Assembly (NCBI GenBank): GCA_016787705.1
Contig: JAEUTP010000027.1
Coordinates: 310,001 to 374,000, forward strand
Direction of reading: 5' to 3'
DNA length: 64,000 nt
DNA from: Bacteroidia bacterium
GTDB lineage: Bacteria > Bacteroidota > Bacteroidia > B-17B0 > Aurantibacillaceae
In this document: positions 1-8,610 of the stretch, in pieces
How positions within the stretch are numbered: position 1 is the first letter of the stretch
How the letters are laid out: each line of letters begins with the position of its first letter
Notes under the pieces: generated by a model
What the model was told of the DNA's origin: nothing
The model's database searches: none
Seen by the model: the letters and a program-made list of their open reading frames with translations, nothing else
Translations under genes and position numbers: made by a program

Positions 1-937
1 CATTTAAAGGTAATTCAAGCAATACATGTAAAAAGCTCAGAAAAAACAGACATTGAAACCCTGTTTTATAGTCATACGCATAAGCTGCCAGAGCCATTAA
101 CCACAATAAAGCAATTATAATTAACCGTTGCTTGGGAATTTTATGCCATGCAATAATTTCAGTTTTAGAGAACCAATTCAAATAATGATAAGTATAGGCG
201 AATGCAATAAACCGCATAACTACTATACCCTGGCTCGAAAAATAGATATTGTTTGTTATGGTTTGACCATTTGTCATATCCAGCCCGGTGAATTGTTTTA
301 ATGTAAAAAAATTAGTTGCTTCAAAATTTTTATAAGCACTAAACGCATAATCTGAAATCTTATATGAAGCCGGACCATTGAAAAAACTCAGTACTATAAT
401 TGGAAATAGCATCATTATCCAAAACGAAAGATAACCACTTTTGCTTCTTGTTTTTAGGGCGCCATAAAGCATGAATAAAGCAGTAAATAAAAAAACATGT
501 ATTAAAGTTGGTAAAAAAACAGATAAAAGTAAAAACAAATGCGTTGAGTATTTTAAGGTAATGGCGGCAAATAAAAAAGCCAATATCCTGTAAGTTGTTT
601 TTTGGACAAAAACAAAAATTATTGAAGACACAACGGCTAAGTAAATAAATTGATTAAGGCGCTGGCCGCTAATATTCAATTTAAAGTTAAATAAAGATGC
701 AATTACCGGTAGTGCAATTAAAGCTGATAAAACCAACAGAAGAATATAGTCGTATTTTTTTTTTGTATAATATTGTTTGTTATGTAACCAGCTAATTTCG
801 GTAAGATAATGCAATGGCCCCAAAATGGCATACGAGAAAAGAAATAGTTCAAATGGCAAATAAAGAGCTACGATCGTACTTATTATTATAAGTGCAATGT
901 TAATGTAATTTATTTTATCCAGCCTTGTTAAATTCAT
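1..937 (-). CDS. Partial polytopic membrane protein with conserved-looking histidines
   Basis: An open frame reads without a stop from the ATG at 937 to the left edge of the window, giving 312 codons with the C-terminus missing. I translated it by hand. The product is almost entirely hydrophobic, with about eight or nine likely membrane segments. Histidines sit inside or next to these segments: GPLHYLTE near residue 42, LPTLIHVFLF near 145, AYTYHYLNWFSKTEIIAWH near 255-275, and SFLHVLLELP at the cut end. This layout recalls integral-membrane metalloenzymes such as the Brp/Blh carotene dioxygenases, but I see no diagnostic match. The function is unknown. It is followed on the same strand only across the window edge, so its operon cannot be judged. 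Confidence 0.75.
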   Translation of the reverse strand, partial: MNLTRLDKINYINIALIIISTIVALYLPFELFLFSYAILGPLHYLTEISWLHNKQYYTKKKYDYILLLVLSALIALPVIASLFNFKLNISGQRLNQFIYLAVVSSIIFVFVQKTTYRILAFLFAAITLKYSTHLFLLLSVFLPTLIHVFLFTALFMLYGALKTRSKSGYLSFWIMMLFPIIVLSFFNGPASYKISDYAFSAYKNFEATNFFTLKQFTGLDMTNGQTITNNIYFSSQGIVVMRFIAFAYTYHYLNWFSKTEIIAWHKIPKQRLIIIALLWLMALAAYAYDYKTGFQCLFFLSFLHVLLELPLN

Positions 938-1047
938 GTGCAATATAATTAGCGTTAAACTTATCTAAAAAGTTTACGTAAAAATAAAAGGCAGCATGGT
1001 GTTTAAAAATGAGATTGCTCAATAGTGCTATATGATATTCGTCATTT

Positions 1048-1386
1048 TTATCCGATTATATTATAAAGCCCCCAAAACATAAAAACGAGGCCGGCAGCTG
1101 TAAGACCATAAAGTGCTGCAGCGAAAGGTTGATTATAGTGAAAGTTTATGCAGGTTATTATAAAACCACTAAATAATAATATGCCAGACAGGGCCAGTTT
1201 TTGAAGACCTTTTTTTCGGTTGGCTCCATGACTTATTTTTTTAATTTCTTTAATTATAACTGCAAGCAATAATTTATCATCCGTTTTTTGATTTAGCAGC
1301 TTTTCAATTTCATCAGGATCTTTACCGGAGTTTAAATACTCAATTGCAAGATCTTTAAGATTATCATACAACTCGTTATTATACAT
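1048..1386 (-). CDS. Small two-helix membrane protein, unknown function
   Basis: This encodes 112 residues. The first 55 are charged and probably helical (LYDNLKDLAIEYLNSGKDPDEI), resembling a short cytoplasmic helical domain. Two hydrophobic stretches follow at about 66-83 and 89-110, so the protein is probably a two-pass inner-membrane protein with its N-terminus in the cytoplasm. I recognise no family. It lies between the partial membrane gene and marC on the same strand, with 110 to 130 bp gaps on each side, so it may be transcribed alone. Confidence 0.6.
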   Translation of the reverse strand: MYNNELYDNLKDLAIEYLNSGKDPDEIEKLLNQKTDDKLLLAVIIKEIKKISHGANRKKGLQKLALSGILLFSGFIITCINFHYNQPFAAALYGLTAAGLVFMFWGLYNIIG

Positions 1387-1519
1387 TATGGCTAAAGTTT
1401 ATACCAATTTATTACAATCCAGGGAGTATTAAAATGACGAATGTCAGTTATAAACTATTCTAAACTAATTGTGGTAAGTAAAAACGCATAAACGAAAAAA
1501 GATTCAGTACTAATGATAA

Positions 1520-2188
1520 TTAAGCAACTTGTTGCAGCTCTATGAAAATGTTTTTCACCACCTGGGCAATACTTGAAATGATCATTTGTACACCAATACC
1601 AATAACCAAAAAGCCCATTATCTTAGAAAGTGAAGTTAAACCTGCTTGTCCGGCATACTTCATTAGTCTTGGAGCAAATTTAAAAATGAAATAGATAGAA
1701 AAAGAAACAATTATAATAGCCGCAATGGCCAATACATCTTGTCCAATTGCCTTATGCCAGTCATCAGGTCTGCTGGCGTATAAAGTAATTAAAAAAGACA
1801 TGGAGCCCGGGCCCGCTAATAAAGGCATAGCAAGAGGGGAGAAGGAGATGTCATCTTTTTTTTCGCTTTCTTCCTGTAGTTTTCCTGCGGATATTTCTTT
1901 TTTATGGGTTACATTCAATAACTGCCAGCCCGAACGAAAGATCACGAGTCCGCCTGCCACACGCAGGGCGGGAATAGTAATGCCGAAAAAGTTTAAAAGG
2001 TAAACACCAATAAAATAAGATACAACGCAGATAATAAAAATGTATAGACAGGTTTTTTTAAGTGTTTTTAGTTTATTGTCTTCGCTCATGTCTGAGGTAA
2101 GACTTATAAACACGGGCAAGCCACCTAAAGGATTAATAAGCGAGAACAGACCTACTAATATGGTTAAGAAAACAGATGTTTCAAACAT
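1520..2188 (-). CDS. MarC family (UPF0056) integral membrane protein
   Basis: A 222-residue polytopic membrane protein with about six membrane segments. The N-terminus FLTILVGLFSLINPLGGLPV carries the NPLG motif typical of MarC proteins. The middle contains PLAMPLLAGPGSM, the second conserved family loop, around residues 117-129. The length fits the family. MarC proteins were once thought to affect multiple drug resistance, but the transported substrate is not known. A TAnnTTTG box lies directly upstream of the ATG. The family call is firm and the physiological role is open. Confidence 0.9.
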   Translation of the reverse strand: MFETSVFLTILVGLFSLINPLGGLPVFISLTSDMSEDNKLKTLKKTCLYIFIICVVSYFIGVYLLNFFGITIPALRVAGGLVIFRSGWQLLNVTHKKEISAGKLQEESEKKDDISFSPLAMPLLAGPGSMSFLITLYASRPDDWHKAIGQDVLAIAAIIIVSFSIYFIFKFAPRLMKYAGQAGLTSLSKIMGFLVIGIGVQMIISSIAQVVKNIFIELQQVA

Positions 2189-2192
2189 GGCG

Positions 2193-2200
2193 CAAAATTA
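2193..2200 (-). promoter_or_regulatory. Bacteroidota -7 box upstream of marC
   Basis: On the minus strand the sequence is TAATTTTG, an exact fit to the TAnnTTTG -7 element of Bacteroidota primary sigma promoters. Only four bases separate it from the ATG at 2188, so the transcript would have almost no leader. No clear TTTG -33 element was found. Confidence 0.45.
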
Positions 2201-2277
2201 CGATTATTTTAAGTACGGTATCGTTAATAAAATACAAACAAATAAAACCTTATTTTTGTTGATGTAAATAAAACTTT

Positions 2278-3141
2278 ATGGCTTTAAATTTAAAAACACT
2301 GGCTACCCGAAGCATGAGCGCTGTAGTATTTGTTGTATTGCTGGTTGGCTGTGTTTATTGGAGTTATCTCTCATTTACCATTTTCTTTTTTGTGGTTTCA
2401 ATGATTGGACTATATGAGTTTTATAAGATCTCAGATAAAATGGGGGCCAGGCCGGTAAAACTGATTGGATTTTTAATTGGTATTATTACTTATCTCGCAT
2501 TTGTTTTTGTTGGAGAAATAGTTTCTATTCCACAGGAAATGTTATACTCATATCATCGTTTAAGTGCCGCTATTATGCCGTTAATAATTGCCGGACCATT
2601 TTTAATTCTCGCAACAACACTTTTTATCAGGAAAGAAAATGCAATTCAAAATGCAATGTATACAATGGGAGGCATTATTTATGCAGTAGTTCCTTTTGCG
2701 CTTTTAAATCACACTGTTTTTTATTGCGTTGGTTCTGAAAAATTTAATTCAGCAGTAATTCTTGGAATTATATTTTTAATATGGAGTAATGACACTTTTG
2801 CTTATTTGGGTGGAAGTCTTTTCGGTAAAAATAAAATGATAGAACGCGTATCGCCAGGTAAAACCTGGGAAGGCACTATCATTGGTGTTTTGATAACTTT
2901 TGGGTTAAGTTTTTTATTTAATAATTTAATTTTTGATTTTAACGACTATACCTGGATGATATTAGGGATAGTTGTTCCGATACTCGCAACAATCGGCGAT
3001 CTTGTAGAGAGTAAATTAAAGCGTGAAGCAGGTGTAAAAGACAGTGGTAACATTATGCCCGGTCATGGTGGTGTGTTAGATCGTTTTGACAGCCTAATAT
3101 TCGTATCGCCTTTTATATTTGTATTATTTAAATTAGTTTAA
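2278..3141 (+). CDS. cdsA: Phosphatidate cytidylyltransferase (CDP-diglyceride synthase)
   Basis: This 287-residue polytopic enzyme makes CDP-diacylglycerol from phosphatidic acid and CTP, the branch point of phospholipid synthesis in the inner membrane. The family signature is complete near the C-terminus, at about residues 245-269: S-K-L-K-R, then KDSGNIMPGHGGVLDR. An upstream SPGKTWEG motif at about 196-203 is also typical. Eight or so hydrophobic segments cover the rest. The ATG start follows a TATTTTTG box at 2251-2258. It converges with the next gene, and the two share a TTAA where both stop codons overlap. Confidence 0.95.
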   Translation: MALNLKTLATRSMSAVVFVVLLVGCVYWSYLSFTIFFFVVSMIGLYEFYKISDKMGARPVKLIGFLIGIITYLAFVFVGEIVSIPQEMLYSYHRLSAAIMPLIIAGPFLILATTLFIRKENAIQNAMYTMGGIIYAVVPFALLNHTVFYCVGSEKFNSAVILGIIFLIWSNDTFAYLGGSLFGKNKMIERVSPGKTWEGTIIGVLITFGLSFLFNNLIFDFNDYTWMILGIVVPILATIGDLVESKLKREAGVKDSGNIMPGHGGVLDRFDSLIFVSPFIFVLFKLV

Positions 3142-3425
3142 AGTTTCACCGAATGTACACGGTGAATAGGAATAACAACTCCTTGTTTTAAAATAACCCT
3201 CTTATCTGTTACTCCCCAAACGGTTGTTTCAACTACTTTGCAGGAGGTATCATCTTCAAAATAAATTTTAATTTTCGTATGCTCTCTATTGCCTAATGTT
3301 AAAGCGCGATTAAGCTCGGCCTGTCTCTCATTTATTTGCTCTGTACTATTTAAAACTTCTGTAGAAGGGAACTTTAAATTTTCTATCTGTTCTTTTTCTA
3401 TCATTTGAAATTCTGTAGCCACCAT
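3138..3425 (-). CDS. Small conserved-looking soluble protein, unknown function
   Basis: This encodes 95 residues with no signal peptide or membrane segment. The N-terminal half is predicted helical (EQINERQAELNRALTLGN). The C-terminal half is beta-rich (KIYFEDDTSCKVVETTVWG, then KRVILKQGVVIPIHRVHSV) and resembles a small barrel-like domain. I do not recognise a named family. Its stop codon overlaps that of cdsA in a shared TTAA, which supports both 3' ends being real and tightly packed. Confidence 0.7.
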   Translation of the reverse strand: MVATEFQMIEKEQIENLKFPSTEVLNSTEQINERQAELNRALTLGNREHTKIKIYFEDDTSCKVVETTVWGVTDKRVILKQGVVIPIHRVHSVKL

Positions 3426-3459
3426 AGTTTAAAATTATTAAAGGGTTAATAAATAAGAT

Positions 3460-3483
3460 AACGTAATATAAAACGTAATATAA
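3460..3483. repeat. Two-copy 12-bp tandem repeat
   Basis: AACGTAATATAA occurs twice head to tail in the 80-bp gap between two minus-strand genes. It is probably a short slippage repeat. No regulatory role can be inferred from it alone. Confidence 0.5.
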
Positions 3484-3505
3484 AGTAAAAGGTTGCAGTT
3501 GTTAA

Positions 3506-4045
3506 TTATTTATTTATTTGCTTTTTAAGCACCTTAAATAATTCGGAGGTTTTCTGACTTCCAATTCTGTACGTAAAACCATCATTATCAACAAGTTCTA
3601 TAAACTCTTCGCCGCTGGTATAAAAACGGATAACCCCTTTATTATGAAGGTTATAAACAGCCCGCCTCAAAATATTCTTTTTATAACGACTTCTTCTTAC
3701 GGATACAATATTTTTAAGATCGATTTTCACTTTCCGGGCAGTCCAAAAGCCATCTAAAATTAAAAAACCATTATAAACCGTTGTTTGAATATGTAACACA
3801 TACGTTAAGCCTGTAGAAAAGATTAAAATGCAAATGCCAATAATAAAAAATATCAATCCTGATTCACTTACATTTTCAATTGGGTAAGATCCGATCTTAA
3901 AGATAGAAACCTGAACCGGTTTTGGATTCTCGCTCCAATAATAAGCAACAAAACAAAATAAGGTAAACAACGAACGAATAACAATGCTAAGGCGATTATG
4001 GCCCATGTATTGTTTTTCTTCAAATAATATTTCGTTCTTATTCAA
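3506..4045 (-). CDS. Two-pass membrane protein with cytoplasmic beta domain, unknown function
   Basis: This encodes 179 residues using a TTG start that overlaps the end of tilS by 8 bp, which suggests co-transcription and translational coupling. An internal ATG at 4006 would give 166 residues instead. Hydrophobic stretches at about 23-41 and 66-86 form a hairpin, and the rest of the C-terminal half is basic and beta-rich (KVKIDLKNIVSVRRSRYKK). This resembles proteins with a membrane hairpin followed by a PH-like domain. I cannot name the family. Confidence 0.65.
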   Translation of the reverse strand: MNKNEILFEEKQYMGHNRLSIVIRSLFTLFCFVAYYWSENPKPVQVSIFKIGSYPIENVSESGLIFFIIGICILIFSTGLTYVLHIQTTVYNGFLILDGFWTARKVKIDLKNIVSVRRSRYKKNILRRAVYNLHNKGVIRFYTSGEEFIELVDNDGFTYRIGSQKTSELFKVLKKQINK

Positions 4046-5357
4046 TTACTGTGATCTTTAAAAGTTCATTATTATTAGCTGTTACTTTATAGCGGTCGTC
4101 GCTCCTGTAGCCAATTACCCATATAATTTCATCATTACCATTCTCTAAAATAAGGCATTTTTCTTTTTCAAAAGCGTTTAATTTCTGATCCTTTAAAAAA
4201 TCACTGATCAGCTTAAAGCCTTTCATACCAAAGGGGCGAAATCTGTCTCCTGTTTTTTTAGTACGAATTCTTAAAGGAAAAATGAGTTTGTTTTTTTCTA
4301 TAATGAGTTCGTTTTTATTTGTTCGTTCAAATTTGCTTAACTTTTTTAATTTTAAATGCCCTGATCTTTTTAATTCGTTAAATGAGCGTATACTAATGGC
4401 TTCGGGGTTTCTATTTACCAACGGTTTAATAAAAATAAATTCCCTATCGATGGTTAAAGTAAAATTGGAAGCAAAAAATAATTTACCAACTTCGCCTTTT
4501 TCAGTTACATTGGTTGTAATATCATTTATTTGAGAAGCATTAAAGCCAAAGGTTTCTAGTATATAATGTAAAATGGAGCTTACATGTTTTTCTTTCTTTA
4601 ATCTGGCTTTATTTATTAAAACCTGTTCGCCCTTTTCAGATATGAGTAGTTTTGTTTTTTCAGCCAAAAAATCACTTACAATGTCTGCTTCTGCTTTAAA
4701 ATTAGAAACGTTATTTAAGAATGTTTGTTCAAGTGAAGGATGCAGTTTTTTTAATTTCGGAATAACTTCAAGTCTTAATAAATTGCGCTCGTACTTATCT
4801 TCTAAATTGCTTTTATCAATACGAAATTTGATCTTCTCTTTTTTAGCAAACGAATTGATCTCCTCTTTTGTAAAATTTAAAAGCGGCCGTACAATATTTC
4901 CTGTTTTTTCAGGAATGCCTTTTAAACCTTTTATACCGGTACCGCGGCAAAGATTAATAAATATAGTTTCCATCACATCATTGGCGTGATGTGCGGTAAC
5001 TAAATAATCGAATTTATTTTTTAGTATCAATTCGTTAAACCAGGCATACCTTAATTCACGGGCTGCCATTTGTATACTCATTTTGTTTGTTTTACTGTAA
5101 GTTTTTGTGTCAAAATGTTGCGAAAAAAAATTCACATGTAATTTCTTTGCTAATGCCTTGCAAAAAGCTTCATCTGCCTTACTGTCTTTACCTCTTAAAT
5201 TAAAATTACAATGCGCTAAAGCAAATTTATAACCAACGCTTTTAAGCAAATAGGCCAGTACAACTGAATCAATACCGCCGCTTATGGCCAGGAGCAAAGA
5301 ATCTTTCTTGCTAAAAAGTTGATTTTTAAGTATGTTTGATTCGAATTTTTTTTGCAC
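4038..5357 (-). CDS. tilS: tRNA(Ile)-lysidine synthase
   Basis: TilS attaches lysine to C34 of the CAU-anticodon tRNA(Ile), switching its reading from AUG to AUA. The PP-loop ATP-binding motif SGGIDS lies at residues 26-31, followed by AHCNFNLRGKDSKADE and LVTAHHANDVMETIFINLCRG, all typical of the catalytic domain. The C-terminal TilS domain (PFGMKGFKLISDFLKDQ) is present. A longer frame runs upstream to 5474, but it would overlap the divergent neighbour. I chose GTG at 5357 because it gives the family-typical N-terminus KFESNILKNQLFSKKDS just before the P-loop, and 439 residues. The gap to the divergent gene is then 16 bp. Confidence 0.93.
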   Translation of the reverse strand: MQKKFESNILKNQLFSKKDSLLLAISGGIDSVVLAYLLKSVGYKFALAHCNFNLRGKDSKADEAFCKALAKKLHVNFFSQHFDTKTYSKTNKMSIQMAARELRYAWFNELILKNKFDYLVTAHHANDVMETIFINLCRGTGIKGLKGIPEKTGNIVRPLLNFTKEEINSFAKKEKIKFRIDKSNLEDKYERNLLRLEVIPKLKKLHPSLEQTFLNNVSNFKAEADIVSDFLAEKTKLLISEKGEQVLINKARLKKEKHVSSILHYILETFGFNASQINDITTNVTEKGEVGKLFFASNFTLTIDREFIFIKPLVNRNPEAISIRSFNELKRSGHLKLKKLSKFERTNKNELIIEKNKLIFPLRIRTKKTGDRFRPFGMKGFKLISDFLKDQKLNAFEKEKCLILENGNDEIIWVIGYRSDDRYKVTANNNELLKITVIE

Positions 5358-5373
5358 GGTTAAAGGTAATAAA

Positions 5374-5982
5374 ATGGCAGCAACAAAGCACGTAGCAGAT
5401 GCTTCTTTAAAAATAACCGAATACATTGATACTTTGCCCGATTGGAGCCAAAAGATCTGCAAAAAGCTGCGCACTATTATCCTGAAAACCGATCCTAAAA
5501 TGATTGAAGACTGGAAATGGGGCCCTAATTATTACCTGGAAGGCATGGTATGCGGTTTTGCCGGGTTTCAAAAACACGTTAATTTTGTTTTTTTTAAAGG
5601 CACGCTTTTAAAAGATAAACGAAAGCTTTTGCATTTAAATGAAGGCAGCATAAATACACGTAACTTCAGGTTTAAAGATGTAAAGGAAATTGATGAGGAT
5701 ATTATTTTAGAATATATTATAGAGGCCATCGATTTGAACAAAAATGGCAGGAAAATAGTTATTCCAAAGAACAGAACAGTTGAAATACCAAAAGATGTAA
5801 AAAATCAATTTAAGCTGGCTGGTGTTTTACTTTATTTTGAAAGTCTGGCATATTCTCATAAAAACCAATACATACGCTGGATTGAGAGTGCCAAGCGCGA
5901 AGAAACACGGAAAAGCAGGATAGAAAAGACAGTTGTGATGATAGGTAAAAAAGAAACAATGATGACAAAGTATAAAAAATGA
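5374..5982 (+). CDS. DUF1801 / YdeI-OmdA-type protein
   Basis: This encodes 202 residues from the ATG at 5374. An upstream in-frame ATG at 5332 is rejected because it would lie inside tilS and adds a segment unlike the family. The N-terminal part (MIEDWKWGPNYYLEGMVCGF, then HVNFVFFKG) is a DUF1801 domain with a fold like frataxin. The C-terminal part (YFESLAYSHKNQYIRWIESA, then KREETRKSRIEK) matches the YdeI/OmpD-associated C-terminal motif. The protein is soluble and small. Related proteins have been linked loosely to stress and bacteriocin protection, but no biochemical function can be assigned. Confidence 0.85.
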   Translation: MAATKHVADASLKITEYIDTLPDWSQKICKKLRTIILKTDPKMIEDWKWGPNYYLEGMVCGFAGFQKHVNFVFFKGTLLKDKRKLLHLNEGSINTRNFRFKDVKEIDEDIILEYIIEAIDLNKNGRKIVIPKNRTVEIPKDVKNQFKLAGVLLYFESLAYSHKNQYIRWIESAKREETRKSRIEKTVVMIGKKETMMTKYKK

Positions 5983-5993
5983 TAAAGATCCTG

Positions 5994-6022
5994 TTTGTTT
6001 GTTTATCTTTTAAATAAATTTG
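5994..6022 (+). promoter_or_regulatory. Predicted Bacteroidota promoter for kmo
   Basis: TTTG at 5994-5997, a 17-bp spacer and TAAATTTG at 6015-6022 match the -33/-7 consensus TTTG and TAnnTTTG. The kmo ATG follows 22 bp later. A second overlapping TTTG occurs at 5998-6001. Confidence 0.5.
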
Positions 6023-6044
6023 AATACAAATTAAAATTAATAAT

Positions 6045-7388
6045 ATGGGCAAAAGTGTTACTATAGTTGGCGCAGGTTTGGTAGGATCATTATTATCTAT
6101 TTACCTTGCTAAAAAAGGATATAAGGTAAATGTTTTTGAGCGCAGGCCTGATATGCGTACTACAGATATCTCTGCAGGTAAATCCATTAACCTGGCTTTG
6201 AGTGATCGTGGCTGGAGAGGTTTAGAAGGTGTAGGCATTGCCGATGAAATTAAAAAAATTGCCATCCCAATGTACGGACGCCAAATTCATAATAAAGATG
6301 GCTCGTATGCTTACCAGCCCTATGGTAAAGATAACCAGGCCATTTATTCGGTTTCGCGTGCCGATATTAATATGAAGTTAATGGACCTTGCAGAACAGCA
6401 GGCCAATGTAAAAATTCATTTTAATAAACGTTGTGCGAATATTGATCGCCAGTCTTTAGAAACTTCTTTTGAAGATAATAATACCAAAAAGACAGAAAAA
6501 ATAAAATCAGAACTTTTATTTGGTGCAGATGGTGCATTTGCAGCTTCGCGCTTAAATATGCAATTGCAAAATGATCGGTTTGAATACAACCAGCATTATA
6601 TTGAAAGCGGCTATAAAGAACTAATTATTCCACCGGGCAAAAACGGTGAATTTTTATTAGAGAAAAACGCTTTGCACATTTGGCCGCGAGGCAGCTTTAT
6701 GATGATAGCGCTTCCAAATCCTGATGGAAATTTTACCTGTACTTTATTTTTACCGTTTGAAGGGGAGAAGTCGTTTGCGAATTTAAAAACTAAGGAAGCT
6801 GTTAAAAAATTCTTTGATGAAGAATTTGCAAGTGCTGTGCCGCTAATGCCAACGCTGCTTGAAGATTTCATGAATAACCCCGTTTCATCTTTGGTTACAG
6901 TAAAGTGTTTTCCCTGGGTATTTGATAATAAAATTGGTTTGATAGGAGATGCAGCGCATGCAATAGTACCGTTTTACGGGCAAGGCATGAATTGTGGATT
7001 TGAAGACTGCGTGGTATTAAACGAATTAATTACAAAGCATAACGATGATTGGGAAAAGATCTTTCCGGAATATCAAAACCTGCGTAAACCGGATGCTGAC
7101 GCTATTGCTGATTTAGCAGTAGGTAACTTTATTGAGATGCGTGATAAAACTGCAGATCCGAAATTTTTGCTACAGAAAAAAATCGAGGCTAAATTTTCGC
7201 AAACCCATCCGGATAAATGGATTCCGCTTTATAGTATGGTTACTTATACACCATCTATCCGATATAGTAAAGCGTTAAGCGAAGGCCAAAAACAGCAAAA
7301 GATAATGGATAAAATTATGGCAATGCAAAACATTGAAACCAATTGGGATTCAAAAGAAGTAGAAGCTGAAATCCTAAAACACTTGTAA
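6045..7388 (+). CDS. kmo: Kynurenine 3-monooxygenase
   Basis: This 447-residue FAD enzyme hydroxylates L-kynurenine to 3-hydroxykynurenine with NADPH and O2. That reaction belongs to tryptophan breakdown and to the de novo quinolinate/NAD route found in several Bacteroidota. The N-terminal dinucleotide fold is clear (VTIVGAGLVGS, with GxGxxG at 9-14), as are FERRPDMR near 31-38 and the second FAD motif GDAAHAIVPFYGQGMN at 301-316. The length fits bacterial KMO. No kynureninase or tryptophan dioxygenase gene lies in this window, so the rest of the pathway must be elsewhere. It is followed after one base by the MgtC-like gene, so the two are likely co-transcribed. Confidence 0.95.
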   Translation: MGKSVTIVGAGLVGSLLSIYLAKKGYKVNVFERRPDMRTTDISAGKSINLALSDRGWRGLEGVGIADEIKKIAIPMYGRQIHNKDGSYAYQPYGKDNQAIYSVSRADINMKLMDLAEQQANVKIHFNKRCANIDRQSLETSFEDNNTKKTEKIKSELLFGADGAFAASRLNMQLQNDRFEYNQHYIESGYKELIIPPGKNGEFLLEKNALHIWPRGSFMMIALPNPDGNFTCTLFLPFEGEKSFANLKTKEAVKKFFDEEFASAVPLMPTLLEDFMNNPVSSLVTVKCFPWVFDNKIGLIGDAAHAIVPFYGQGMNCGFEDCVVLNELITKHNDDWEKIFPEYQNLRKPDADAIADLAVGNFIEMRDKTADPKFLLQKKIEAKFSQTHPDKWIPLYSMVTYTPSIRYSKALSEGQKQQKIMDKIMAMQNIETNWDSKEVEAEILKHL

Positions 7389-7389
7389 A

Positions 7390-8037
7390 ATGAAATTTGA
7401 TTACGATTTTATATTTGACAATTCCATGAAACTTTTAGTTTCCTTGGTTTTGGGGGCTTTAATTGGGGCTGAGCGCGAATATAAAGGTCGTAATATCGGT
7501 TTCAGAACAATTATTTTAATTACACTTGGTTCCACTTTATTTACCATTCTTTCTTTTATTTTAGGAAAAGATAATGATGCCGCACGTATTGCCTCTAACA
7601 TTGTAACCGGTGTTGGTTTTTTAGGAGCGGGTGCTATATTCAGAGATGGGGCCAGTGTAAGAGGCATGACTACTGCCTCATTAATATGGATAAGCGCGGC
7701 AATAGGAATGGCTTGCGGTATTGCGCAATACGAATTTGCTGTTTTGGTAACATTTGTTACGCTTGTTATTTTATTAGGTTTTACAGGCGTGCAAAAATTT
7801 ATTGATCGTTATAACCAGGAAAGGGTTTATAAGATAATTATCGAGAACGATCTTAACTTAAAATCGGATATCGAAAAAAAGATAAATTCGTTTAAACTAA
7901 AACACCAATGGTTACGCCAGTCAAAATCAAATAACGATTTGGTTATAGAATATGAAGTAAGAGGTGCTGAACTAAACCATGAGGCTTTTATTGATCACCT
8001 AAGTTCAAATGTTGATGTAAAACATTTCGATGTCTAG
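7390..8037 (+). CDS. MgtC/SapB family membrane protein
   Basis: This encodes 215 residues. The N-terminal 140 residues form about four or five membrane segments with the family hallmarks GALIGAEREYKGRNIGFRT, VTGVGFLGAGAIF and VRGMTTASLIWISAAIGMA. The remaining 70 residues are soluble and resemble the ACT-like C-terminal domain. MgtC proteins support growth in low magnesium and modulate the F-type ATPase in some pathogens; the role in free-living Bacteroidota is not settled. It starts one base after the kmo stop, which suggests one transcript although no functional link is known. Confidence 0.92.
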   Translation: MKFDYDFIFDNSMKLLVSLVLGALIGAEREYKGRNIGFRTIILITLGSTLFTILSFILGKDNDAARIASNIVTGVGFLGAGAIFRDGASVRGMTTASLIWISAAIGMACGIAQYEFAVLVTFVTLVILLGFTGVQKFIDRYNQERVYKIIIENDLNLKSDIEKKINSFKLKHQWLRQSKSNNDLVIEYEVRGAELNHEAFIDHLSSNVDVKHFDV

Positions 8038-8080
8038 CTATAATATATTGATTTTCAGTTGATTAAAAATTTAACTTTGC

Positions 8081-8115
8081 TGTAACTTTAAATATATTTC
8101 TGCGTCTTACTCTTA
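8081..8115 (+). promoter_or_regulatory. ECF-type promoter of the sigma factor operon
   Basis: TGTAAC (8081-8086), a 16-bp spacer, then CGTC (8103-8106) form a typical ECF sigma -35/-10 pair. The block TGCGTCTTACTCTTA (8101-8115) recurs exactly at 11268-11282, and GCTGTAACTTT also recurs. It lies just upstream of the sigma gene, which suggests autoregulation. Confidence 0.7.
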
Positions 8116-8124
8116 TAAAACTAA

Positions 8125-8610
8125 TTGACTTTAGCCGAATATAATCAATGTGTAGATGACCATGCAGATGGTGTGTACCGCTTTATTATGAAACAGATTC
8201 GTGATAAAGATACTGCCAAAGATATTGTGCAGGATTCGTTTGAGAAAATGTGGCGTAAGATAGAGAGTATTGATGCTGCAAAAGCAAAGACGTATTTATT
8301 TACCACAGCCTATCATACTTTAGTTGATTATACGCGTAAGAATTCAAAAAGTGCAAAAATGAATGAGGTTGATCTTAATCAGCATAGTCATACTTCACAA
8401 TACTCTGATCTTAAAGAGATCTTAAATCAAGGTTTGGAGCAATTGCCCGAGATACAAAAAACAGTATTGTTACTACGCGATTATGAAGGTTATGATTATA
8501 TAGAAATTGGAAAGATAACACAGTTAACAGAAAGCCAGGTAAAGGTTTATATTTTCAGAGCAAGAACATTTTTAAAGAATTACATAGGTAAAATGGAAAG
8601 CGTTATTTAA
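8125..8610 (+). CDS. ECF-type RNA polymerase sigma factor
   Basis: This encodes 161 residues from a TTG start. Region 2 (YRFIMKQIRDKDTAKDIVQ, then DSFEKMWRKIESI) spans about residues 12-50. Region 4 (LEQLPEIQKTVLLLRDYEGY, then IGKITQLTESQVKVYIFRAR) spans about 103-150. There is no region 3, as expected for the extracytoplasmic-function class. The stop codon overlaps the ATG of the next gene by one base. An ECF-type promoter lies just upstream and matches one at 11247-11282, so autoregulation and control of the GIN-domain gene are likely. Confidence 0.92.
   Translation: MTLAEYNQCVDDHADGVYRFIMKQIRDKDTAKDIVQDSFEKMWRKIESIDAAKAKTYLFTTAYHTLVDYTRKNSKSAKMNEVDLNQHSHTSQYSDLKEILNQGLEQLPEIQKTVLLLRDYEGYDYIEIGKITQLTESQVKVYIFRARTFLKNYIGKMESVI

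Noticed and set aside
4573..4989. A 138-residue open frame on the plus strand inside tilS
   Set aside because: It lies wholly inside the tilS gene, which has firm motifs, and it resembles no family.
5332..5373. An upstream start for the DUF1801 gene
   Set aside because: It would overlap the divergent tilS gene and adds residues without family similarity. The ATG at 5374 is preferred.
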